A stretch of DNA of 64,000 nucleotides. Origin: Pseudoduganella umbonata. Lineage in GTDB: Bacteria > Pseudomonadota > Gammaproteobacteria > Burkholderiales > Burkholderiaceae_D. Each line of letters begins with the position of its first letter. Within the stretch, counting starts at the first letter, position 1. The stretch lies in the NCBI RefSeq assembly GCF_014192225.1, contig NZ_JACHXS010000003.1, forward strand, positions 372,001 to 436,000. The letters run 5' to 3'. Below are positions 8,974 to 17,584 of this stretch, one piece after another. The position numbers and the translations under genes are program-made. Below the pieces are notes generated by a model. It was given only the letters and a program-made list of their open reading frames with translations, was not told the origin of the DNA and did not search any database.

Positions 8974-10658
8974 TTTGTCCCCCGCTTTGGCAAACCTGGC
9001 ACCGATTGATTGGAGCGGCGTTGGCCCACGAAATCAAACAGTGCGAGCAAGGTGCGTTGTGCGGGCGTGATATCGACCGTCTTCGACAGTCGTGCCTTGC
9101 GCAACGCCGTCTGTAGCACGCCCCAGAGGCCTAGATGGCGCAATTCATCGAATACCGTTACCACGAATATCGCCGCCGCACGCCGGTCGCCGCTGTACTG
9201 CCGTAAAAGCGCCGGTCCGAACCAGGACAGAAAAAGCATGGGATTCGACGCCGTGTCCAATACCATTCGCGAAAACAACCGGGGGGACTGGACGATGCGC
9301 CGATGTCCGATCAGAATGACGTCCGAGATCTCTGCCGGCAAGCGCTCCGGATCCTGCATGCCCCTGGTTAAAATCCGGCATACGGCATGGCTCGCGCCGT
9401 CGGCAACCAATTCGCCACGCTCGAATTCGTCCAGTGCGCTTTGCAGCAAATCCTGCAGCGCGATGGCATGCCGTGCCTCTACCCACGTACTGAACAGCGT
9501 TGGGTGATGTGGATGCAGATATTGGTCGAGTAATATATTGCGCAACGCCGGGCTGATTTCGCTGGCGAGGTTGCCAACTGAACCAGGTAGTTCGGTTAGA
9601 AGACGTGCCAGGTGCCGGATCAGTAGTTCGGGATTCGTCAGGTGCAATGCTTGCAGGATGTCGGCATGCGCGAGCAGCTTCCAAGGGAGCAGCGATGGCA
9701 CTCCCGCCTCGGTCAATTCGACCTGATCCTGTAATAAGCGCACGACCCATTCCAGGCGCGGTGTCAGCTGCAGATTTGTAACGCAAGCGATCATTGCCTC
9801 CTGCAGCGCATTGCGGCTCTGGGGATCGTAGCTGAGCACCTGGAAAATCCTGGCCAGCCGCATACTCACCGGAGGACGAATGGCAACAACTCGTCCAAGC
9901 AAGCTGCGCAGTGCATTTGCGTCATCGCGCGGATCGATATCGGCAATTATGGCGGAATCGAGCAGCGTCCCCATCGCCACCCACTGCTCGGCTTTCCTAT
10001 AGGACGGCAGTTCTCTGGTCGATGCCGGTCCAAGCCGGAATACCGAAAAATACGTCTCTTCAGGTGCTGACCGGGACGCAAAGCGAGGCATGGCCGGGCT
10101 ACTGAAAACTGCCGGGCAAACGGCAAACAGCAGCAGGGCTGTGCCTATTTCGTCGCGAGGCGATGCTTGTACATCGTTGGATGTGATCTGTCCCCTGCGC
10201 TCGTCCATCAATTGAGCGAGTAGCGATGTCAATGGCGAACCGATCCGCGCAAAGAAGCTTGCGATGTCATCAATATCGGGGCAGGTAACATTATTGTGGT
10301 GGCCCCAAGCGGCGGCGGCACCGATCTGTGCCGGTGCCTCGGGTATCAGATTCAGCAACGGGCGCATATCGCATCCCCACGTCATCTCGGCCCGCCTCAC
10401 CACCAGTGCCTGGGCAGTTGCAGCGGCACCGCGCTCCCCGCCAGCTTGCGGTGTCACGCGGATCAGTGCGCAGTACAGTTGATCGATCCCAACCCAATAC
10501 CAGTGTTCGGTAAAATGCTCCCGAGAACGGTCACACCAGTTCACTAGCCCTAGGCCAACCGAGGTAGGAAGCTGGCCATCCCGGCACGCGATCAGACCAA
10601 AATCTCCGCCAGCGTTACGCCATCCTAAATCGACACGTTGTGCTGAGACGTGGCCCAT
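8967..10658 (-). CDS. GAP1-like (GTPase-associated protein 1) regulatory protein
   Basis: A soluble 563-residue protein with no signal peptide or clear membrane segment. Residues 1-95 (DLGWRNAGGDFGLIACRDG, then GGERGAAATAQALVVRR) resemble the N-terminal domain of GAP1 proteins, which accompany GTPases in predicted multi-gene conflict or regulatory systems. The remainder (about 150-540) is alpha-helical and Leu-rich, like the GAP1 middle and C-terminal helical domains. No catalytic motif is visible. It starts four bases after the coiled-coil gene stop and overlaps the GTPase start by seven bases, so these three products are likely made together. Family naming is by recollection of sequence style and context. 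An unrelated helical adaptor is the main alternative. Confidence 0.55.
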   Translation of the reverse strand: MGHVSAQRVDLGWRNAGGDFGLIACRDGQLPTSVGLGLVNWCDRSREHFTEHWYWVGIDQLYCALIRVTPQAGGERGAAATAQALVVRRAEMTWGCDMRPLLNLIPEAPAQIGAAAAWGHHNNVTCPDIDDIASFFARIGSPLTSLLAQLMDERRGQITSNDVQASPRDEIGTALLLFAVCPAVFSSPAMPRFASRSAPEETYFSVFRLGPASTRELPSYRKAEQWVAMGTLLDSAIIADIDPRDDANALRSLLGRVVAIRPPVSMRLARIFQVLSYDPQSRNALQEAMIACVTNLQLTPRLEWVVRLLQDQVELTEAGVPSLLPWKLLAHADILQALHLTNPELLIRHLARLLTELPGSVGNLASEISPALRNILLDQYLHPHHPTLFSTWVEARHAIALQDLLQSALDEFERGELVADGASHAVCRILTRGMQDPERLPAEISDVILIGHRRIVQSPRLFSRMVLDTASNPMLFLSWFGPALLRQYSGDRRAAAIFVVTVFDELRHLGLWGVLQTALRKARLSKTVDITPAQRTLLALFDFVGQRRSNQSVPGLPKRGTKW

Positions 10659-10662
10659 GGTT

Positions 10663-11868
10663 TTACTGACCAGTGGAAGCCGAAGCGGAATCGCCCACGC
10701 ACTGGGTTAGCAAAAGCTCGATGTAGTCTTGCCATAGGGCTTGATCGGATTTTTCCGGCATCGAAATCTGATCCGCTCCTCTCAAGCATCCAGCTTCGTG
10801 CGTCCTCAGTATTTTAACGGCAGGTTCAGCAGACTTTCCGTCAACTGCAATAGCAGGCGAGGAACCTGAGGTCTCATTCGCCAGCAATTGCAACAGCCCG
10901 CTAACAATTTCACGCCGTGGCGCATCGTTTTTAATCCGCACCAGTGCTTTAGACAGTTCCGCCGACGTTCTGATGGGGGACTTCACGCCCTTTGGTGAAT
11001 GAATATTTGACAGGCAATTTGCGAAGGAAATGGCTTTGCTGGAGGAACTGCAGGCGCTCAATTTCACACCTGCGTCCATTATTTTTGTTAGCGAAATTTT
11101 GTTGATCGGCTTCAGGGAATCAACGGATTTTTTATCTATTGTGGGAGCAGGCTTATCTCTTGACGGTACTTCAGGTAATGGCGTCGCAAGCTGATCAGCT
11201 TGTTTTTCTTTCACGGGAGGAGCCATTTCTGCTTGCGCTGGCGGCCTGCCAGGTACCGCCGCTTGATCTGTTATGTTCGCCCTTATCCATATGTACATGG
11301 GTAATACGAAAAGAACCCCGGTAAGAAGAGCACACAACAATGCCGTCGTACACTGGTCCAGGAACGTGTCGAGAGAGCCCTTTGCTTTCACGTTCTCCGT
11401 CGCTGGCCTGGGATGTGGGATGCTCTTGTTCTCGAGCGAAGGAGCAGCTACCCCGCGGAATCTCGCTGCCTCGCCAATCTGGTCGATCTTCCCTGACTGT
11501 CTGTTGAGGATATTGATCAGAATGTCGGTTCTTTCCAACAGCATATCGACATCTCGATCGAGGCTTTCCGATACCGATGGGCCTTGCAGGAGCTTTTTCA
11601 ACTCCAGAATTGCAGCCGCCTGCTCGGCGACGCTACTAGCAAGACCCTTCGCCAGCCGCGCATGGCTTTCGCTTGCCATCGCGATTTTGGCAATGTCGGC
11701 CTTCAGATCCTGGAGATTTGCTGCGGATGCGGCCCCAATGCGGTCCGCTATTTTTTCTGGAAGGGAAGCACCTGCCCCCCTGCTCGCATGCTCTACAACA
11801 AGATCAGCGAATTCCTGGATGAGCCAATCATCGGCGCCACCCCTCACTGTTTGCGCTTTGGAATCCAT
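10663..11868 (-). CDS. Single-pass membrane protein with cytoplasmic coiled coil, first core gene of the cluster
   Basis: Start set at ATG 11868 because AGGAGAG lies six bases upstream; the frame extends 37 codons further without a signal. The 401-residue product has an Ala/Leu/Lys-rich helical N-terminal part (about 15-110) with heptad-like spacing. A basic and Pro-rich linker follows, then one transmembrane helix near 172-195, a Pro/Lys-rich linker and a C-terminal domain (about 265-401) with several Cys residues that is probably extracytoplasmic. No family was recognised. Its position four bases before the GAP1-like gene suggests a sensor or scaffold linking the envelope to the cytoplasmic GTPase. 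That role is inference from topology and order only. Confidence 0.65.
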   Translation of the reverse strand: MDSKAQTVRGGADDWLIQEFADLVVEHASRGAGASLPEKIADRIGAASAANLQDLKADIAKIAMASESHARLAKGLASSVAEQAAAILELKKLLQGPSVSESLDRDVDMLLERTDILINILNRQSGKIDQIGEAARFRGVAAPSLENKSIPHPRPATENVKAKGSLDTFLDQCTTALLCALLTGVLFVLPMYIWIRANITDQAAVPGRPPAQAEMAPPVKEKQADQLATPLPEVPSRDKPAPTIDKKSVDSLKPINKISLTKIMDAGVKLSACSSSSKAISFANCLSNIHSPKGVKSPIRTSAELSKALVRIKNDAPRREIVSGLLQLLANETSGSSPAIAVDGKSAEPAVKILRTHEAGCLRGADQISMPEKSDQALWQDYIELLLTQCVGDSASASTGQ

Positions 11869-11953
11869 ACATATCTCTCCTGGGAAAAAACACGCGGAAA
11901 GCCAAAGCGTCACTGGGTGTAGTGACCGGTACGATATTCGGTATCGATTCATA

Positions 11954-12049
11954 TTAAACGTCGGCGACGTACCCTGCAAGGCTGCAAATCTCGCGGTACA
12001 TAATCTGCAACACCGCCATGGGAAAATGCAGGGCTACCAGTTTAAGCAA
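11954..12049 (-). CDS. Possible 31-residue ORF (TTG start) upstream of the cluster
   Basis: A TTG codon at 12049-12047 lies four bases after AAGGAG and opens a 31-codon frame, LKLVALHFPMAVLQIMYREI and so on, ending TAA at 11954, 85 bases before the coiled-coil gene. The good ribosome-binding site is the only strong argument. It could be a leader peptide or chance. The stretch between 11869 and 12173 holds nothing else that I can support. Confidence 0.2.
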   Translation of the reverse strand: MLKLVALHFPMAVLQIMYREICSLAGYVADV

Positions 12050-12173
12050 AGTTCTCCTTAAGACATATTTTAGTGAGTCAATAAGTTATTCATTGCAACC
12101 ACAATTATTTCCCTCACACGCCAGCATTGAAGCAGTATTTCCTTACTGATGCATTGAGCTGCCCGATCGCCCT

Positions 12174-12629
12174 CTAGTTGCCGTGAGATGGACTGTATGC
12201 AACATCGGAGGCTAACTTTTTTTGCTCATCGAAGTAAACTTTAACGGCGTACTTCTCAGATGGCAGAGCAACCACAATCATCGTGGCACGGCCGGCCTCT
12301 AACAGCTGCCAGCGGCACCGGTTAGATAAGCTTAAGCCAGGCTGGTCCGCCATAGTGGAGCATAATAATGATGTCGAACCAGCTCCTCTGGAAAGCATGG
12401 GATCGGCAAGATTACGCGTGTAGCCGTTGAGCAGGATTGTCGAACATGGCATGAGCAAGGCGTCAAACCCAGAATACTGGACCTGCGCATTGTCTGTAGC
12501 TTCAGGAACGTTCGCGTTCAGGTCAGCCGCTTTGCGGGCATCACCGCCCTCGAGCAATTCACTCACTGTCAACAGCGCATGGGGACGCATCATATGCACA
12601 GACTTACTCCGCGAAGGTGCCCAGTGCAC
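12174..12629 (-). CDS. Hypothetical protein upstream of the GTPase cluster
   Basis: A 151-residue frame (GTG start; alternative ATG at 12593) with no recognised domain. The C-terminal part (RATMIVVALPSEKYAVKVYF) has plausible beta-strand composition, and the region shares the lower GC of the cluster on its left. There is no signal peptide and no clear ribosome-binding site. It may be a real first gene of the cluster, a fragment of a larger gene lost at the boundary with high-GC DNA near 12.85 kb, or spurious. The 222 bases between it and the next gene show no other feature. Confidence 0.35.
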   Translation of the reverse strand: MHWAPSRSKSVHMMRPHALLTVSELLEGGDARKAADLNANVPEATDNAQVQYSGFDALLMPCSTILLNGYTRNLADPMLSRGAGSTSLLCSTMADQPGLSLSNRCRWQLLEAGRATMIVVALPSEKYAVKVYFDEQKKLASDVAYSPSHGN

Positions 12630-12851
12630 AACGAACGCTGGACCTGGCGGTCAACCGACCGGCAATACCGCAAACTGCCTCGACAGGTCTCACCCGAGCT
12701 ACGCTGGTTTCGACAGACAAATCGCGGCGCGGCCGGTGACATTTCCTTGTTTTGCCGCCCTGCGGACGATGCCACTTCGTGCATTGAAGCGCCGGTGTAC
12801 CGGTTTTCAATCGCTGCGCTGTATCAGTGCTGTGGTCTGAGTTACCTCGTT

Positions 12852-13748
12852 TTGCACGCCTTCCTCCTGGCCATGGCCATGCTTGCAACCGGCTGCACCG
12901 AATCGCCTCCACGGTACGCCGGCACAGGGTACGACGTGGTGCTGCTCGCCGGGCAGTCGAACATGTCGGGCCGCGGCCTGGGTGCGGACCCGATGGCGGA
13001 TACGCCGGCCGATGCGCGCCTGCTTGCATGGGATGCGCGGGCCAATACATTGCGCCTCGCGCGCGACCCGCTGCCGCACCAGGACCTTGGCGAACGCCCG
13101 GTCCGGATCGGGCCCGGTATCTCGTTCGGCCACGCCTACCTGGCGCGCGGCGGCGCCGGCCGGCAACTGGTGCTGGTACCCGCCGCGTATGGCGGCACGG
13201 GTTTCACCGACAAGGCCGGCAGCTGGCGCGTCACCGGTGCGGCTGTTTCGCCGCTGGTGACCGAGGCGGTGGCGCGCGCCAATGCGGCGATGCGTGCGGC
13301 GCACGCCCGCGGTGCGCCTGCGCGTTTCGTTGCCATTCTCTGGCACCAGGGGGAAACGGACGGCGGTACCCGCATGGCCCCGGAGGCCTACGCCGCCGAA
13401 CTGGTGGCGCTTGCCGGCTACCTGCGCAGCCACATCGACGGCGCCGGACCGTCGACGCCATTCATCGTCGGCCAGTATGTGCCGGCCTTTCTGGCGGGAA
13501 GTCCTTCGCTGCAGCGGATTGCCGGCATCAATCGCAATCTCCCCGCCACGCTGGCGCGCAGTGCCTGCGTCGGCAGCGCGGGCCTGTCCGGCAATGGCCC
13601 GTCCGACACCATCCACTTCGACGCCGCTTCGCAGCGCGTCCTCGGCGGCCGCTACGCCGCTGCACTCGACGCACTGGAGCGCCACGACACGTCCGCGCCG
13701 TGCGATTGGCGCCTGGAGGAGCCGCGCACCGGACATCAGGTGCCTTGA
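12852..13748 (+). CDS. Sialate O-acetylesterase-like SGNH lipoprotein (SASA domain)
   Basis: The mature part has the SASA-type esterase blocks. GQSNMSGRG supplies the nucleophilic Ser, GGTGF follows, WHQGETDGG is the typical third block, and DTIHFDAASQRVLGGRYA carries the catalytic Asp/His pair. A lipobox (LATGC) near the N-terminus indicates export and lipidation, so it probably removes O-acetyl or other ester groups from extracellular or envelope polysaccharide. The start is uncertain. The longest frame begins at 12579, but its first 90 residues look non-coding. TTG 12852 gives a compact signal peptide, and ATG 12873 is also possible. No good ribosome-binding site was found for either. Composition is typical of the high-GC host chromosome. 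Confidence 0.75.
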   Translation: MHAFLLAMAMLATGCTESPPRYAGTGYDVVLLAGQSNMSGRGLGADPMADTPADARLLAWDARANTLRLARDPLPHQDLGERPVRIGPGISFGHAYLARGGAGRQLVLVPAAYGGTGFTDKAGSWRVTGAAVSPLVTEAVARANAAMRAAHARGAPARFVAILWHQGETDGGTRMAPEAYAAELVALAGYLRSHIDGAGPSTPFIVGQYVPAFLAGSPSLQRIAGINRNLPATLARSACVGSAGLSGNGPSDTIHFDAASQRVLGGRYAAALDALERHDTSAPCDWRLEEPRTGHQVP

Positions 13749-13864
13749 ATCGAACGATCGTGTGTCCTGTTCCAGGCCGACAACGGTTCCACGGAAGGGT
13801 TTGCCATGGCCAGGCGGGTATACTTCGCTGCCATTCATAAAATGCCGACAGCCGGCCCTGCCCG

Positions 13865-15472
13865 ATGCCACAAGGATCCACGCGTAAAAAGGCCCTGTAT
13901 GCGCTGATCCTGCTGGCTGCGCTGGGACAGGCCGTGCTATTGCCCTGGCTCGCATGGAAGGAAGCACAGCGCCAGGCATTCGATGCGGAAGCCGAGCTGG
14001 CGCTGGCTTTCGCGCGCGACGTACGGTACCGCGCAGACCAGATCGTGCGCCAGGTCGACAATGGCATTGCATTGCTGGTCCGGTCGGGCTACCCGCCCTG
14101 CTCCGACCAGGCCCGTGCGCTGATGCGCGAAGTCGACCTGACATCCACGCATCTCCAGGCCATCGGCTATAGCCGCGATGGCGTCATGGTCTGTTCTTCG
14201 CTTGGCGACGCGGCCATCGAACTGGGTAGCAATTCCTTCGTGACCGGGAAGGGTACGAGACTGTTCCTGAACGTCCCGGTGGGCAGCCGTACCGGCAGCG
14301 CGCTGATGGCGGTCGAGCGGCAAGGATTCACGGCCCTGGTTCACCGCAGCTTGCCGCTCGATACCTGGACCGCCGTCAGCGGTGTTTCCGTTGCGGTGAT
14401 GCAGCTGGACCGGCCCAGGGATGGCCGGCCGATCGTCTCGCGCGGCCATGTCGATCCTGCCTGGGTTGCTCGTCTCGGCCACCGCCGCGAGACCGCGTTC
14501 GCGGATGACCGCTACGTGGTCGCCATCGTGCGCTCGCCGCTCGTGCCGTCCGTGGCCGTCGCCGCCCTGCCGCTGTCGCGCATCGCGGCACGCGCCGAGT
14601 CCATCGCCATCCGCCTGGTGCCTGCCGGGCTGGCCGCCGGCATAGCCGTCGCGGTGGCAATCATGGCGTTTGCACGGCGGCAGATGTCCGTCGCGGCGGC
14701 GCTGCGCCATGGTCTGGCGCATCATGCATTTATCCTTGCCTACCAGCCCATTGTCGATCTCCGCACGGGCAGGTGCATCGGCGCGGAAGCATTGTTGCGA
14801 ATGCGCAGGGATAGCGGAGAACTCATCGGCCCGGACCTGTTCATTCCCATTGCCGAGCAGACCGGCCTGATCACCCGCATGACGGAGCGGGTATTCGAAC
14901 TAGTCGAGCAAGATGCCGGGCATTTCCTGGCGCGGCATCCGGACTTCCATATCGCATTGAATATCTCGGCCGCGGACCTGCGCTCGGCGTCGCTGCTGCC
15001 GTCGATCGACCGCCTGCTTCAACGCACCGGTGCCAGGCCGGCGAATCTCATTGTCGAGATCACGGAAAGGGGATTCGTCGATCCCGCCACCGCGCGGCGC
15101 GCGCTGGCCGCGCTGCGCGAACGGGGCATCGCCATCGCCATCGACGATTTCGGCACGGGTTACTCGAGCCTGTCGTACCTCGAATCGCTGGACGTGGACC
15201 TGCTCAAGATCGACCGCTCCTTCATCGAGACGATCGGCACGGGCGCGCCGACCAGCCAGGTCGTCGGCCACATCATCGCCATGGCGCGCACCATAGGCTT
15301 GCGGATGATCGCCGAGGGGATCGAAACGCGCGAGCAGGCTGAATTCGTCCGCCGGCAAGGCGTCGAATATGCCCAGGGCTGGTTGTTCGGAAAGCCGGTG
15401 GAGTTCAGGACAATCGAACAGCTCTGCGCCATCGAGGCTGCACGGCCCCCGGGCGAGATGTCCGATGAATGA
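13865..15472 (+). CDS. CSS-motif EAL-domain c-di-GMP phosphodiesterase
   Basis: 535 residues. A transmembrane helix near 11-30 and another near 250-272 enclose a periplasmic CSS-motif sensor (conserved Cys in YPPCS and VMVCSS), which in known members controls activity through disulfide formation. The cytoplasmic EAL domain follows (about 283-525). Catalytic residues are intact: Glu308 in EALLR, Asn in ALNIS, Glu in EITER, the DD pair in DDFGTGYSSL, Lys in LLKIDRSF, and both Glu of AEGIE. It should hydrolyse c-di-GMP to pGpG. It has the PdeB/YjcC-like architecture. It is 120 bases downstream of the esterase gene and is followed by an unrelated EthD-type gene. Confidence 0.9.
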   Translation: MPQGSTRKKALYALILLAALGQAVLLPWLAWKEAQRQAFDAEAELALAFARDVRYRADQIVRQVDNGIALLVRSGYPPCSDQARALMREVDLTSTHLQAIGYSRDGVMVCSSLGDAAIELGSNSFVTGKGTRLFLNVPVGSRTGSALMAVERQGFTALVHRSLPLDTWTAVSGVSVAVMQLDRPRDGRPIVSRGHVDPAWVARLGHRRETAFADDRYVVAIVRSPLVPSVAVAALPLSRIAARAESIAIRLVPAGLAAGIAVAVAIMAFARRQMSVAAALRHGLAHHAFILAYQPIVDLRTGRCIGAEALLRMRRDSGELIGPDLFIPIAEQTGLITRMTERVFELVEQDAGHFLARHPDFHIALNISAADLRSASLLPSIDRLLQRTGARPANLIVEITERGFVDPATARRALAALRERGIAIAIDDFGTGYSSLSYLESLDVDLLKIDRSFIETIGTGAPTSQVVGHIIAMARTIGLRMIAEGIETREQAEFVRRQGVEYAQGWLFGKPVEFRTIEQLCAIEAARPPGEMSDE

Positions 15473-15592
15473 GCGCGAAGAAGCCGATGAGGACCGCGCC
15501 GCCATCTGGCAGGCGGCATATTGTGCAGCACCGCACCGAGCCAGTGCGGGGACGTACGTATCGTCGTGTATCCTTCAAACGAAAGATACGCC

Positions 15593-16597
15593 ATGGCGAC
15601 CGACTTCGACCGTACCGACCATCAACACCGTCCTCCGTTGGGGACGACCCGTGCTTCCACCAGCAAACCCCTGATCGTGACGCCGACGTTCGTCAGCCGC
15701 GTCGACGATACGGCGCGTGGCGAACGGCCGCAGGATGCGGGTGCCTCCAGAAGCCGCCACGGCAACGAAGTGCACTTCCCCAACTGGCGTCCCCATGCGT
15801 TGGCGCTGGAGGGCAACCCCAACCTGGCATTCGAGCACTGGGACGAATACTGGCGCAAGGTCCACGGACCCAAGTTCGCGTGGGACGAACCGGGCAGTTC
15901 GTCGGCGGCCGTGCTGCGCTACGACCAGGTGCACCGCGTGGCGTCCGGTCCCTCCTCCTTCTTCCCGCCGCCATACCGTGCCATGCTCGCCGAAGACGGG
16001 CGGCTGCCGTCCGATCCGGAGAAGCGCGTTCCCGCCTACGCACGCCCGCGCTGGGACGGCTTCGCCTATATCGCTTACGCCGACGAGGCGGACCTCGAGC
16101 AGACGCTGGGCCAGGAGAAGTTCGGCAAACGCGTCATCGCGGACGAGCAGGTGGCTTTTCGCATGGTCACGCGCGAGATCACGCGCGAATACATCCTGAT
16201 TCCCAGCGCGCGCCACCGCGATCCGGTCAGCCTCGTCATGATCCACCTGCGCGCACCCGGCATGTCGCGCGAGGCGTTCCAGCAGCGTTTGCTGGGCGAG
16301 CATGCCCGGCTTGTCATGGCGCAGCCGTCCACCCGCGAACTGGTGCTGCGTTATGCCCAGTTGCACAACATCGGCTCGACCCAGCAGGATCCCGAGGGCA
16401 GCCGGATCGATGCGGTCTCGGTACTGTCGTTCGCCTCGCTCAACGATGTCGAGGATTTCCTGGTCGGTGCGGACTACCCGGCCATCGCTGCTTCGCTCGA
16501 CGCGCTGCAGGGCGAAGGCTCGGAATGGTGGACCGGCATTAACTACGGTGTCATCAACCGGCTGGGGCCGGAAGTGGCCAGCGAACTGCCGTTGTAG
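15593..16597 (+). CDS. EthD-domain-containing protein
   Basis: The start was placed at ATG 15593 (GAAAG seven bases upstream) rather than 24 codons earlier. The 334-residue protein appears to hold two EthD-like ferredoxin-fold segments. The first contains HWDEYWRKVHGPKFAW (about residue 85), the second MSREAFQQRLLGEHARLV (about residue 225). EthD proteins are small dimeric alpha-beta barrels found in degradation and biosynthesis clusters, often of unknown activity. No signal peptide is seen. A GC-rich perfect hairpin follows 30 bases downstream. Its function here is unknown. Confidence 0.75.
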   Translation: MATDFDRTDHQHRPPLGTTRASTSKPLIVTPTFVSRVDDTARGERPQDAGASRSRHGNEVHFPNWRPHALALEGNPNLAFEHWDEYWRKVHGPKFAWDEPGSSSAAVLRYDQVHRVASGPSSFFPPPYRAMLAEDGRLPSDPEKRVPAYARPRWDGFAYIAYADEADLEQTLGQEKFGKRVIADEQVAFRMVTREITREYILIPSARHRDPVSLVMIHLRAPGMSREAFQQRLLGEHARLVMAQPSTRELVLRYAQLHNIGSTQQDPEGSRIDAVSVLSFASLNDVEDFLVGADYPAIAASLDALQGEGSEWWTGINYGVINRLGPEVASELPL

Positions 16598-16627
16598 TCC
16601 GCCTCGACGCGTGGCAGGTCTGATGGA

Positions 16628-16661
16628 GCGCAATGGGCGCCGCGTGCGGCGCCCATTGCGC
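16628..16661 (+). terminator. Perfect 16-bp hairpin after the EthD gene
   Basis: GCGCAATGGGCGCCGC is followed two bases later by its exact reverse complement, 30 bases after the EthD stop. There is no clear T-tract, so it is either a weak intrinsic terminator or an mRNA 3'-end stabilising structure. The rest of 16662-16802 is AT-richer and shows no other feature. Confidence 0.45.
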
Positions 16662-16802
16662 CTGCCTGCTCTCTGTCTGTGCTGTTGTTGCAACTTCACA
16701 AAAAAATTCCCTTGTGACACAGTAAATATCAAGAAGCAATGTAATAATATCGGCTAACACACGCTTTCTGTATTTTTTGCATAGCTTCTTGGGATTAATG
16801 CA

Positions 16803-16925
16803 ATGTTCGACGTTCTTGATAAACCGCCAGCCACCAGGGCAAGCGCTGACATGCTTCAGGTCGCACATGTGCGAGCCCGTTTGCTGTCCGCAGGCATCGC
16901 GAGCGCGTCGCCTTCGCTGGCATGA
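16803..16925 (+). CDS. Possible 40-residue ORF coupled to the next gene
   Basis: ATG 16803 opens a 40-codon frame (MFDVLDKPPATRASADM...) ending in TGA that overlaps the ATG of the next frame (ATGA at 16922-16925). GGGA lies nine bases upstream. No homology was recognised. It may be a short gene, or the true N-terminus of the following gene separated by a frameshift. Confidence 0.25.
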   Translation: MFDVLDKPPATRASADMLQVAHVRARLLSAGIASASPSLA

Positions 16926-17551
16926 TCGACCCAGCGATGATTCAAACCGAAGCCGGTGTTCCCCCTAACGCCAACGTCGTCCGTACCGCTGTCCCGGTTA
17001 GCGACAGAAGGAGCGGGATCTTCCTCGCGAACCCGCCCGTCGACGTACCGGGCTCGACGCGGGCAGGAGAAAGCCCTGCTCCGGAGAGTACGACCAGCGC
17101 CCAATCCACGGCTTGCAGGCGGCAGTCAGAAAAGAAAACCATGCACGAGCTTCGCCAGGATGCGTTGATGGCGCAGAGGGTGGAGACGGGATTGATCTTC
17201 ATGGAGATGCTCGGCATCGACGACGCCCTCGCCTACTGGCGGACATCGGAAGTGCCCGAGGCGATCATCGACCGCCTGATCAATGGCAACCGGAACGGCA
17301 AGGCGCCCGTCCAGCAGCGCTCCGCACCGTGTTCCGAAGAACTGCACACGGATGCGCGGATCACCCTGTTCTACAGCAATACCGGCCGCCGCCGGGACGT
17401 GATCGGCGCGGCCGTCGTGCAGGCTGCGCTTGCCGTGTTCCAGGAACTCGGTCGCGAGCGTGCCGAACAGATGCTGCGCCGCGAAGGCCTTGGCGAGGCG
17501 GTCATCAGCCGGGTACTGGCGCCGCACGGCGAAGGACGGCGCAGCGCGTGA
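16922..17551 (+). CDS. Hypothetical protein
   Basis: A 209-residue frame with an unstructured first 70 residues and a more convincing C-terminal part beginning MHELRQDALMAQRVETGLIF (ATG 17141). The latter is an alternative start giving 136 residues. The C-terminal part looks helical and soluble. No domain was recognised. The upstream 40-codon frame overlaps its ATG, which would couple translation if 16922 is used. It ends 33 bases before the convergent transporter gene. Confidence 0.5.
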   Translation: MIDPAMIQTEAGVPPNANVVRTAVPVSDRRSGIFLANPPVDVPGSTRAGESPAPESTTSAQSTACRRQSEKKTMHELRQDALMAQRVETGLIFMEMLGIDDALAYWRTSEVPEAIIDRLINGNRNGKAPVQQRSAPCSEELHTDARITLFYSNTGRRRDVIGAAVVQAALAVFQELGRERAEQMLRREGLGEAVISRVLAPHGEGRRSA

Positions 17552-17584
17552 GCTAGCCGCGACTGCGGGCGCGGGACAAGACTC

